From the NCBI GenBank assembly GCA_016219905.1, contig JACRKA010000125.1, positions 1 to 34,576 of the forward strand: a stretch of DNA of 34,576 nt. Direction: 5' to 3'. The notes under the pieces are model-generated. The model was not told the origin of the DNA. It saw only the letters and a program-made list of their open reading frames with translations, and ran no database searches. The number at the start of each line of letters is the position of its first letter. Within the stretch, counting starts at the first letter, position 1. Below are positions 14,643 through 22,415 of the stretch, piece after piece. The translations under genes and the position numbers were made by a program. The stretch comes from Verrucomicrobiota bacterium. GTDB lineage: Bacteria > Verrucomicrobiota > Verrucomicrobiia > CAIQCK01.

Positions 14643-16631
14643 TTACTCGCGCGCTCGCGCCGGCAACGTCCACGGCGGAAGGCCGCGGCGGATGTTGGTC
14701 ATGAGGCGCATCTGGTATTGCACCCACGCGGCGATCCGTTGCTCCATGACGGGGACGAGGTCGGGGTGATCGCCGATGAGATTCTTTGTTTCAAACGGGT
14801 CGGCGACGAGATCGTAAAGTTCATGGGTGCCCGTCGAGCCGTTGTAGAGAAAAGCCCGCGAGCCTTCGCGGTAACCGAGCAGGCATTCGGAGTAGGGGCA
14901 CTGGAAATAGACGCGCTCGGCGCGCTGTGAATCGAACAGGCTCCGTCCCTGCCACGACCCGGGCACGGGAATATCCAACAGGTGCAGCACCGTCGGGGCG
15001 ACATCCACCAGCCCGCAGACCGCGGGGCTTGATTCGCCATGAAAGAGCGCGGGGTGGACGAGCATCAGCGGGACGTGGACGTTCTCCTCGTAGATGCCGC
15101 TGGCGTGGCCGAACGTGCCGTGGCGGCCGAACGCCTCGCCATGATCGCCCACCGCGATCACCAGCGTGGAGTCCTCCAAGCCCGCCTCGCGCAGCAGGCG
15201 CAAGCAACGCCCGAACGCCTCGTCCACGCGGCGCAGGGCGTTGAGGTAGCGGTTCAACATCTGGCCGGGGACATCCTTCCGGTCCACGATGGGCCGTTCC
15301 TCCCCGTGCAGGTGATAGGGATAATGCGTCATGTCCGTCCAGATGATGGCGAAGAACGGCTGCGCGCCGCGCCGGCTCATCCAACGGTGCGCGTATTCGA
15401 CCGTGCAGACGTCGTCGGTGCCGGTGGCCGCAGGCGGATACTGCTCGGTGTCCGTCAGCAACAGTTCGCCCGGCCGGTCGCGGTAGTCTTCGAGGACATC
15501 GAACGAGTGCCGCGCGAGAAACTCGCCGCCCCGCCCATACTTCAAGTCGCCGGAGTTGAACCAGCCGGTCCGGTAACCGCGGCGCTTCAGCACGTCGCTG
15601 AGCGCCTCCAGCGGGGCGGCGTTGTAATCGGTGGTGATGCTCTGGATGTCGGGCGGCGGATAGAGCGAGCAGAGGATCGAGACGAGCGAGTTTGGCGTCG
15701 AGGGCCGGTGCGCGTAGGCGTTCTCGAAACGCATCGCGCGGCTGCGGCAGGCGGCGAGGTGGGGCGTGACTCCGTAGGCGGCGCCATACGCGTCGGTGTA
15801 TTGCGCGGCCAGCGACTCGAGCACGAACACCACCACATTCCGGATCTTCCCGCGCGCCGCCGGGAAGTCACGGGAGGGCGTGATATGTCCCGCTGCGCCG
15901 CGCTCGCCGGCGACGCGCACATCGTCGGGCGCGAACGGCGTCTTCATCGTGAAAAGCTCCGGCATCTGATACGACTTCACAAACGACAGGGAGAACTCCA
16001 CGACCGGGTTGGCCGTCTTGCCCGCGACGAGGTGGCGGCGGGCCGGGTGGTTCCACGACCACGGAAAATAAGCGCAGCCCAGCGCGACGACCGCGATGCC
16101 GCCCAGCACGCGCGGCATCCGATGCCGCGCGAGCCGTTTCAAAACCCAGCGGAACACGAACGCCATCGCCATCATCGCGGCTATCTGCGCAGCGAACCAT
16201 GCGAGCGTCTCCGGCGTGCAGCTCGCGGCCAGCGCGGCCTGCCCGTCGCGGCTGCGGAAGAAGTCGGCATAGACCAGCCACGGATAAGTGAACGGCCGGC
16301 CGATCATCTGGACCGCCTTGACGTTGATCCACGCGGCGACCAGCGAGCTCACCGCGAGCAGCAGAAACGCCGCGAAAAGGACACGCCCCTGCCAGCGTCG
16401 TCGCAGCAGTAGCGCCAGCGCCGCAGCCGCCGCCGTGATTACTCCCACGTAAGCCAGATCGGCAGAGCCTCCCACAAGGATGCGCGCGAAGAAGGCACGC
16501 GCCCCGTGGCTCCATCGCGCCTCGACCACGCAACCGCGCACCGCCAGAAGCCAGAAGCCCAGACTCAGGCCGAGCGCGATGATTGATCCCGCCTTCGACT
16601 CGCTCGCGACAGGTTGTTGGCTTTCCGGCAT
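14643..16631 (-). CDS. Membrane-bound sulfatase / LTA-synthase-like phosphotransferase
   Basis: The 662-residue protein has about five predicted membrane helices at roughly 15-34, 55-76, 83-103, 143-164 and 176-192, then an alkaline-phosphatase-superfamily domain from about 265 to 630. The nucleophile position reads RPSTPNSLVS with T312, as in LTA synthase and phosphoethanolamine/phosphoglycerol transferases, not the C-x-P-S-R of true sulfatases. Metal-site motifs FVLESLA (E272) and VGDHGEAFGRHGTFGH are intact. Expected action is transfer or hydrolysis of a phospho-group on an envelope glycan on the outer face of the inner membrane. In a Gram-negative-type organism teichoic acid is unlikely, so a lipid or glycan headgroup is more plausible. 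It lies 18 bp downstream of the split GH101-like gene on the same strand. Confidence 0.85.
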   Translation of the reverse strand: MPESQQPVASESKAGSIIALGLSLGFWLLAVRGCVVEARWSHGARAFFARILVGGSADLAYVGVITAAAAALALLLRRRWQGRVLFAAFLLLAVSSLVAAWINVKAVQMIGRPFTYPWLVYADFFRSRDGQAALAASCTPETLAWFAAQIAAMMAMAFVFRWVLKRLARHRMPRVLGGIAVVALGCAYFPWSWNHPARRHLVAGKTANPVVEFSLSFVKSYQMPELFTMKTPFAPDDVRVAGERGAAGHITPSRDFPAARGKIRNVVVFVLESLAAQYTDAYGAAYGVTPHLAACRSRAMRFENAYAHRPSTPNSLVSILCSLYPPPDIQSITTDYNAAPLEALSDVLKRRGYRTGWFNSGDLKYGRGGEFLARHSFDVLEDYRDRPGELLLTDTEQYPPAATGTDDVCTVEYAHRWMSRRGAQPFFAIIWTDMTHYPYHLHGEERPIVDRKDVPGQMLNRYLNALRRVDEAFGRCLRLLREAGLEDSTLVIAVGDHGEAFGRHGTFGHASGIYEENVHVPLMLVHPALFHGESSPAVCGLVDVAPTVLHLLDIPVPGSWQGRSLFDSQRAERVYFQCPYSECLLGYREGSRAFLYNGSTGTHELYDLVADPFETKNLIGDHPDLVPVMEQRIAAWVQYQMRLMTNIRRGLPPWTLPARARE

Positions 16632-16649
16632 GACGGGCCTGACCCCAAC

Positions 16650-18689
16650 TTACTCCCACGTCACCGTCACCGGCATCGTCAGGCGGCGATAATCCTCCGC
16701 GCCGAACGAGCCGTCCTTCGCGCCGTCGCGGATGACGTAGCTCAATCGCACGCCGCTTGTCTGCTTGCTGCCGCAGCGGAACCCGATGCTGCCCCACGAG
16801 CCGCCCGCGTCCCAATACACCACGTTCTCAAACGGCGTCAGCGCCACGCACGTGTGCGCCCAGTCCGGCGCGAACATCGCATACCACTTCGGGTCGCGGT
16901 TGCGGCCGGCGATGTTCTCGGCGTCGCCGTGGCCGTCCACGACCGCCGTGTTGCCCTTGTCGTCGAGGTAGGTGCCGCGCTCGATGTAGTGCGCGCGGTT
17001 GTAGAGACTGCCGCCGGGCTTGTTGGCGCTGGTCTCCACGTCGAACCGATGCGGGTAGAACGTGTAGCGTTTCTCGTAGCTGACGCCCGCCTTGAGCGAC
17101 TTGCGGACCTTGATGATCGTCCGCACCGGGCCGCTGCGCTCGACCGTGAACTCCTCAAGCTTACCTTCCTCCTCCGTCCAGCCCGTCTCGCGCGAAGAGA
17201 GGACGAGGTTCTTCAAGAAGCTCTTGCCCGTCACGCCCTCCTTGCGTGGCGCGAGGAACGCCAGTGTGCCGTTCTCGAATCGAGCCTCATAGAACGGCGT
17301 CAGGATCGTCTGCTGCGCCTCATGCCAAAACGAGCCGCCGGGCGCGGCAGCGCCAGCTTTCCCGGATTTGTCGCGCCACAGGACGACGAAACGCCGGCTC
17401 TCATCCGCGCCGACCTGGCCGGGCATGATGAAACACAACTCACCGCCGTCGAGTTGGGCTGGCACTGCGCGTCCTGGCTTGCCGTCCGCGCCGGCCTCGG
17501 CCACGCGCACCGAGTTCGGGTCGGCATCTGGCGGCAACTCGAACGCCGTGACGACTGGCCTGTCGAGACGCGAGACACCCCCGGCGCCAACGCGCAGGAG
17601 CTTGCGATGCGGCCAGCGGGACCAGTCCGCAGCGAAATTGACCACACGCGCCGCCCGATTGTTGGCCGTCGAAAGCTCCGCGAGCTTGCCCGCGGGATCA
17701 ACGACGACCTCCAGTCGTCGCTCGCCGTCCAGCGCCGTCACATCAATCTCTGTCGCGATCTTCACGCGGGCGCGGCTCTTCACGTTGACCGATTCGTTTC
17801 TCACGACCCGGCCATCCACGCGGAACTCAACCGGCACGCGCGTCACGCTTCCGCCGCCGGCGTTGGCGATGGTTGCTGTGATACGCAGATTGTTCAGCTT
17901 TGAAGTCTTGTCGTAGTGCGACAGATCCAGCCCCGCCACGCGCAGGTCAGCCTGTTGCGCGCCCTTGCCCCACACCAGCAGCAATGCCCCATTCTGTCCG
18001 AGGGGCCCAAACTCGATCCGGCCCAACTCGTCCGCGTGGCATCCGACCACGTCGAGCGGACGGCCCTGCGCGTCGAGTTGGTAGAGCGCCGCTGTCGCGG
18101 GCTGCCAGTCGCTCACGACATCAGCGGGCCGGACGGTGACGCGCTCCGTCGCCGCCGGGCTGGTGATGCGCAAGCACCCCGCGCCATCGGACGACATCGT
18201 TACAGGCACGCCGCCGCGGTCGCTGAAGTAATAGCCCGGTGCGCGGATGACGGTGACGGGCTTCTCTTCCATGAGCGACAGCGATTGCTCGATACGCGGG
18301 CCTTTGACGGTCCAGCCGTTCTGCGGCAGCAGGAAGTCCTTGCCGCCGAGCGACACGAGCGCATGTTTCTCGCCGAAGTTCGCGATGCACTCGGTCCCAT
18401 CGCTGAACTTCGTCCGCTGCACGGCGCGGTCGAGCGTGAGGAACTCGTGCGACACCAGTTCCGCCGTTGCGATGGCCTCGTGCAGCTTGCAGGTGTTGCG
18501 ATACGTGCGCAGGAAGACGGAGCGGTCTTTGCCCCACGAGCCTTCCTTGTTCGCCCAGAGCAGCGGGATGGTGCCGTAGAGGATGTTGAAGGCGTCCTTC
18601 TTCGGCGTGATCTCCGGCGCGGCGTCGAGCAGCCAGTCGCTCGCGTCGCCCCAATACCACGTCGAGACGATGCAGTCGTGGAAGACCAA
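16650..18689 (-). CDS. C-terminal half of interrupted GH101-like glycoside hydrolase (with CARDB domain)
   Basis: This frame continues directly, in phase, from the upstream half after one TAA at 18690-18692. Its first codon, TTG 18689, is the only start available at that point, so independent translation would need reinitiation. The first residues (LVFHDCIVSTWYWGD) continue the homology to the intact paralogue at 25554-28070, whose matching stretch is MVYHDCEVVFGKYGY. The end of that shared domain is at about 85-126 (FLTLDRAVQRTKF, FLLPQNGW). Residues of about 255-350 form a CARDB-type adhesion domain (ITATIANAGGGSVTRVPVEF). About 355-450 resemble a DUF2341-like beta domain, and the last 200 residues are beta-rich and unassigned. 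On its own this half cannot be catalytic because the acidic pair lies in the other half. Confidence 0.75.
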   Translation of the reverse strand: MVFHDCIVSTWYWGDASDWLLDAAPEITPKKDAFNILYGTIPLLWANKEGSWGKDRSVFLRTYRNTCKLHEAIATAELVSHEFLTLDRAVQRTKFSDGTECIANFGEKHALVSLGGKDFLLPQNGWTVKGPRIEQSLSLMEEKPVTVIRAPGYYFSDRGGVPVTMSSDGAGCLRITSPAATERVTVRPADVVSDWQPATAALYQLDAQGRPLDVVGCHADELGRIEFGPLGQNGALLLVWGKGAQQADLRVAGLDLSHYDKTSKLNNLRITATIANAGGGSVTRVPVEFRVDGRVVRNESVNVKSRARVKIATEIDVTALDGERRLEVVVDPAGKLAELSTANNRAARVVNFAADWSRWPHRKLLRVGAGGVSRLDRPVVTAFELPPDADPNSVRVAEAGADGKPGRAVPAQLDGGELCFIMPGQVGADESRRFVVLWRDKSGKAGAAAPGGSFWHEAQQTILTPFYEARFENGTLAFLAPRKEGVTGKSFLKNLVLSSRETGWTEEEGKLEEFTVERSGPVRTIIKVRKSLKAGVSYEKRYTFYPHRFDVETSANKPGGSLYNRAHYIERGTYLDDKGNTAVVDGHGDAENIAGRNRDPKWYAMFAPDWAHTCVALTPFENVVYWDAGGSWGSIGFRCGSKQTSGVRLSYVIRDGAKDGSFGAEDYRRLTMPVTVTWE

Positions 18690-20219
18690 TTACCAGAGCG
18701 GCACACGCGACTCGTGGCCGATGCCCCATCGCGCGTAGTCCACCCACTTCGTCTTGAGCTTGCCCCACGCGCCCTCGAACTCCTCATCCTTGCTCTTGGG
18801 ATGGATCAGGTGCCCGGCGGGCCACGACGCGTAGCCGCCGCTCTGCATGCCCTCGATGTAATCCACCCACGGCACGCACCACCAGATGCCGTGCTCGCCG
18901 CCCATGACCAGCTTGCGGTCGCGAAACACGCGGTGCAGCGCCGGGCCGCACTCGCGCTTCTGGGTGCGCGTCATCGGATGCTTCGGGTCGTAGCATTCAT
19001 ACATCCCCTCCGCCGTCGTCACGTCAATGAACCGCCCGATGAACGGCCATTCGCTCAAGACCTTCTCGGCGGTCGCCTTCGCCGCGTCCACCCAGAGCGT
19101 CGGGCAACGTTTCATGAACTGCGGTTTCTTGTCCCAGGTCAGCCACGCCGTCATGCGCTCGCCGTCGGCTTTCTGCACCGCGTGGTCGGGCAGGATGGCG
19201 TGGTCGTGGTCAATCTTGCCGTCCTTGGTCTGGAGGATGTCGGTGTAGTTGTCGTATTCGCTGGTGAGATAGCCGAGGTCGTTGACGGCGCGCATGTCGT
19301 CGGGCTTGGCGGGGCGGCCGTGGATGAGCATCTTCTCGACGCCGGCGGCCTTGGCCTCACGCGCGAACGACAACGAGGCGTTGCCCCACACATCTGGCGC
19401 GCCGAACAGCCGCATCAGATTCGGGTTCTTCTTCAGTTTCTCCTTGAACGGCACGATGAGACCATGCTGCTTGGCGTAGTCGCGGTAGCGTTTGCAGAGC
19501 GCGACGTAGCCGCCCTTTGGCGCGAAGTGAAAGAGCAGGCTGCGCGTGTAGCCAAACCCCTCCTTCTGCGGGCGCCACGTCACCTGCGGCGCGACCAGCG
19601 CGCGGCTGTCCTTGCCCGTGACCTTCTGCATTTTCACGTCGCAGTCGTCGCTGGTTTCCAGCAGCAGCAGGTAGCCGCGGCCCGAATCGAGATCGCACAA
19701 GCCGACCCACGGCATGTCAAGCCGGTCGCCGCCAAAGCTGCCGCGAGGGAACGGCTGCAGGTCGAGCGGGTAGAGATGGCCGTTGCTGTAGTCCGCCACC
19801 ACCAGCACGCCGCGGGGCGCGTCGAGGACGAACGGCTCGATGAAGCGCGGATAGCCGCACGGCGCTTTCGTGTCGTCGGCGCTCGCCTCGATGCGCAGGT
19901 CGGGCGCTACGGCATCGGGCAGCGTGAAGCGCAGCCGCAGCGTGACGCGCTTGTCCTTGCCGGCGTCGAACGCCCGCTCGGCTTCGAGCGAGGTCTTGGT
20001 CTGTTTGAGGACGCGATACAGCGGCTCGCGCGGCGCGGCCTGCGCTACCGGTGCCGGCTGCTCCCAGCGCTGCCCGGAGGCCTTCTCGATGACGGTGATG
20101 CGGCCGGCGTCGGGCGAGAGTTCGACGCGGAGAGCGCGGTTCTCGATGACCGCGGATTCCGCGGCCGCGAGCACATTGAGGGCCGACAACGAGGCAAGCG
20201 AGATAAGGATGCATTTCAT
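18690..20219 (-). CDS. N-terminal half of interrupted GH101-like glycoside hydrolase
   Basis: This half encodes 509 residues before TAA. The start ATG 20219 follows GGAGAAAG at about 20228-20235 and gives a signal peptide, KCILISLASLSALNVLAAAE. An N-terminal beta domain is followed by a TIM barrel from about 240. RFIDVTTAEG (D399), ECYDPKHPMT and GGEHG (E442) correspond to FIDTTYAVG, ECFDPKHPLT and GSECG in the intact paralogue, and D399 and E442 are candidate catalytic residues. The arrangement recalls GH101/GH129 and the DUF5696 group, which act on alpha-linked amino sugars; this is a fold-level guess. The barrel is cut near its C-terminal end (SRVPLW then stop), so the truncated product is probably inactive. 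A TTGACT at 20286-20291 could be a -35 element, but no good -10 follows. Confidence 0.78.
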   Translation of the reverse strand: MKCILISLASLSALNVLAAAESAVIENRALRVELSPDAGRITVIEKASGQRWEQPAPVAQAAPREPLYRVLKQTKTSLEAERAFDAGKDKRVTLRLRFTLPDAVAPDLRIEASADDTKAPCGYPRFIEPFVLDAPRGVLVVADYSNGHLYPLDLQPFPRGSFGGDRLDMPWVGLCDLDSGRGYLLLLETSDDCDVKMQKVTGKDSRALVAPQVTWRPQKEGFGYTRSLLFHFAPKGGYVALCKRYRDYAKQHGLIVPFKEKLKKNPNLMRLFGAPDVWGNASLSFAREAKAAGVEKMLIHGRPAKPDDMRAVNDLGYLTSEYDNYTDILQTKDGKIDHDHAILPDHAVQKADGERMTAWLTWDKKPQFMKRCPTLWVDAAKATAEKVLSEWPFIGRFIDVTTAEGMYECYDPKHPMTRTQKRECGPALHRVFRDRKLVMGGEHGIWWCVPWVDYIEGMQSGGYASWPAGHLIHPKSKDEEFEGAWGKLKTKWVDYARWGIGHESRVPLW

Positions 20220-20330
20220 GGCGAAGTCTTTCTCCAGCCCGCAAGACAGCACGGGCCGCCGTGTTTTCAGACAGCGCCGCGCCAAAGTCAAACCCGATTA
20301 CCGGCGCGCTGGCAAGTGAGTCGGGGAGGG

Positions 20331-22301
20331 CTACTCCACGATCACCACGCCGTAGATTTTGAACGATGGGAGTTCGACGCTTGGCTGCGGGCCTTGGCGC
20401 ACGACGAGCTTGCGCTCGGGACCGTCAGGGGTGAGCAGGCGCGCCTTGCGGCAGGTCTGCCAACGCTTGCCCAACTCCAGGTTCAGCGCCGACGTGGGGT
20501 CATTGGCGTAATTGACGAGATGCGCGACCAGCCGCCGTCCATCGAACTCATACGCGCTCAACGTCACGGCGTCCGAACCCCGCAGGCGCGCTGCAAAGCG
20601 GTCGCCGCTGGCGCGCGCGATGGCGTCCGCGAGCCGTTTCCAGTCCTTCGGCAGCACAACGCGGCCTTCGCTGGTCTTGGTCGCGGCGCGAACGGCCTCC
20701 GCTTCGACGCGGACGATCCGTTCGCCGCGGAGCGCGTCAAAGGCTGGATTGCCACCGACAAGGATCAACGCGCCTCCACGGCCCCTAAACGCGCGGATGG
20801 CGTCGGCCTCCGCGTCGCTCAGGTGCGACTGACCCGCCAACACCAACACAGCGAAGTCCGACAGCCGGGCGATGTCTTCGCCGAAAACAACGTCCCAGAC
20901 GAAACCGCCGCGGATGAGCACCTCCTCCGCGCCTTGTGCGAGTGCCACGGCTTCGCGGTTGTCAAAGACGGTGGAGGCGAAGGTGTGGAGCACCGCGATG
21001 TCGCGAACAGGCTTTGCGCTGGCGCGAAGCGATTCGGTGACCCGCGCGAAGCGAAGATGTTTCGCCAATGCCGCGCGCAGGTCGGGCCGCTCGACGCGCA
21101 TCCGGTCGCCTTCGCCGAGCGGGCGCAATGCCCAGTTCGTGCCGGGCAGCGCGCCGTTGGCGGCGGACTCGGCGATCTGTAACGCGATGGCGGCTTCGTC
21201 GTCCGGCAGGCCGAGGCCGGTCAGCTTGTTCTTCTTCCAGACGGTCGAGACGACGCGGTAGCCGACGGCCGCGGCGTGTTTGCAGGCGCGCACCTGCGAG
21301 ATGAGCGCGCCGTCCTCGATGCCGGGGAAGTTGCCGTTCTCGGCGAACATCAGGTCGAGTTGCCGCCCGAGCAATGGCGCCCAGACGCTGCGCGCGTAGG
21401 CGCTGTTGGGGTCGCGCGGGTAGGCCGGGTTGCCCAGCAGGATCACGTCGGGCTTGATGCGTTGCGCGTGCGCCTTCAGGTCGGCCTGATATTCCGCGAG
21501 GCTTTCGCAGCGCCAGCGCACCCATTCTTGCACGACCGGGTCGGTGATGCGGTCGGGAGTTTTTTCCGTCGGCGGTTGCTTCACGTCGCGGCATTCGGGA
21601 CGGCGCTGGGCCATCCACGCGCGGAACGCGGCCTCGCAGCGTTTGCAGTAGCAGGGCTGGCAGTAGTTGTTGTCGAAGTGGAAGCCGTCCAGCCCGACCT
21701 CCTCCAGCCCGACGCGGATGGCGCGCTTCATGTAATCGCGGAACTCGCCGCAGTGGATGCACGGCGCCCAGCGGAACTTCGCGCCGCCCCACGTCCGTAA
21801 CTGGCCTTTCTCGTCGTGCTGGATCCAATCCTCCGCGTTCGGCACCTCGGCGAGGAATTGCTCGTGGTAGATCGAGCGCGACTGGCAATAGCCGAGGACC
21901 TTGATGCCGTGCTTGTGCGCGAACTTGACGAGGCCGGCGGTGCGTTGCCGTTCGGCACGCTCGTGGACGAGGCCGAAGCCCTTGAAGAAATGCGTGCAGG
22001 CGAGGTTGACGCCGAGGCCGGCCATCATGCGCACGACTTCCTCCGAGTGCAGCCGTTCATACCACTGCGGCATCGAGGGCGATTTCGTGTCCACCGCGCC
22101 GACGATGCCGCCGGTGCGCCGGTAATGATCGAGCGGCTCCCAGCCCCACCACGCCCAGTAGAGTTGGGATTGAGTCGCGGACGGCTTTGCAGCGCCGGCT
22201 GTGGCGCGGGGAAAACCGCACGCCAGCCAAGCGCCGCCCGCTACACATCCGATGAAGTCGCGCCGGCCGAGCCGCCGATGGTGGGGAATGTTTGTTTTCA
22301 T
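20331..22301 (-). CDS. Tat-exported TIM-barrel glycoside-hydrolase-like protein
   Basis: The 656-residue protein has a Tat leader (LGRRDFIGCVAGGAWLACG) after ATG 22301; upstream in-frame codons would overlap the divergent promoter region. A TIM barrel with QLYWAWWGWEPLDHY, GYCQSRSIYHEQF and GFHFDNNY (D210) resembles the hypothetical glycosyl hydrolase 6/DUF group. Six cysteines occur in a 42-residue stretch: C181, C184 (PCIHCG) and C214, C217, C219, C222 (CQPCYCKRC). About 480-600 look like the class-I glutaminase-like beta-galactosidase trimerisation domain (FAVLVLAGQSHLSDAEADAI, ALILVGGNPAFDAL), and the end is a small beta domain. It likely cleaves an oligosaccharide, identity unknown. It is divergent from the gene at 22416 and 111 bp before the split gene. 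Confidence 0.8.
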   Translation of the reverse strand: MKTNIPHHRRLGRRDFIGCVAGGAWLACGFPRATAGAAKPSATQSQLYWAWWGWEPLDHYRRTGGIVGAVDTKSPSMPQWYERLHSEEVVRMMAGLGVNLACTHFFKGFGLVHERAERQRTAGLVKFAHKHGIKVLGYCQSRSIYHEQFLAEVPNAEDWIQHDEKGQLRTWGGAKFRWAPCIHCGEFRDYMKRAIRVGLEEVGLDGFHFDNNYCQPCYCKRCEAAFRAWMAQRRPECRDVKQPPTEKTPDRITDPVVQEWVRWRCESLAEYQADLKAHAQRIKPDVILLGNPAYPRDPNSAYARSVWAPLLGRQLDLMFAENGNFPGIEDGALISQVRACKHAAAVGYRVVSTVWKKNKLTGLGLPDDEAAIALQIAESAANGALPGTNWALRPLGEGDRMRVERPDLRAALAKHLRFARVTESLRASAKPVRDIAVLHTFASTVFDNREAVALAQGAEEVLIRGGFVWDVVFGEDIARLSDFAVLVLAGQSHLSDAEADAIRAFRGRGGALILVGGNPAFDALRGERIVRVEAEAVRAATKTSEGRVVLPKDWKRLADAIARASGDRFAARLRGSDAVTLSAYEFDGRRLVAHLVNYANDPTSALNLELGKRWQTCRKARLLTPDGPERKLVVRQGPQPSVELPSFKIYGVVIVE

Positions 22302-22365
22302 GCGATGGCGACCACCGTTTACCCGAAACGGCGGCGAATGGCCAGTCATCGCTTGCGGAAAGAGT

Positions 22366-22394
22366 TTGGCACGCGACGCTGGTTGCGGTATCCG
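22366..22394 (+). promoter_or_regulatory. Possible sigma-70-like promoter
   Basis: TTGGCA at 22366-22371 and TATCCG at 22389-22394 are 17 bp apart in the 114-bp divergent gap, about 21 bp before ATG 22416. The -35 matches 5 of 6 and the -10 only 3 of 6. Confidence 0.3.
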
Positions 22395-22415
22395 ATGCGC
22401 GCACGGAGAACCCTT

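Noticed and set aside
20263-20291. TTGACT followed by GAAAAC as a minus-strand promoter for the split gene
   Set aside because: The -35 is good but the -10 is too poor to list as a feature.
17916-21182. A 1088-codon open frame on the plus strand
   Set aside because: It is antisense to the GH101-like and TIM-barrel genes, with Arg/Ala/His-rich low-complexity translation and no motif. It is a GC-bias shadow.
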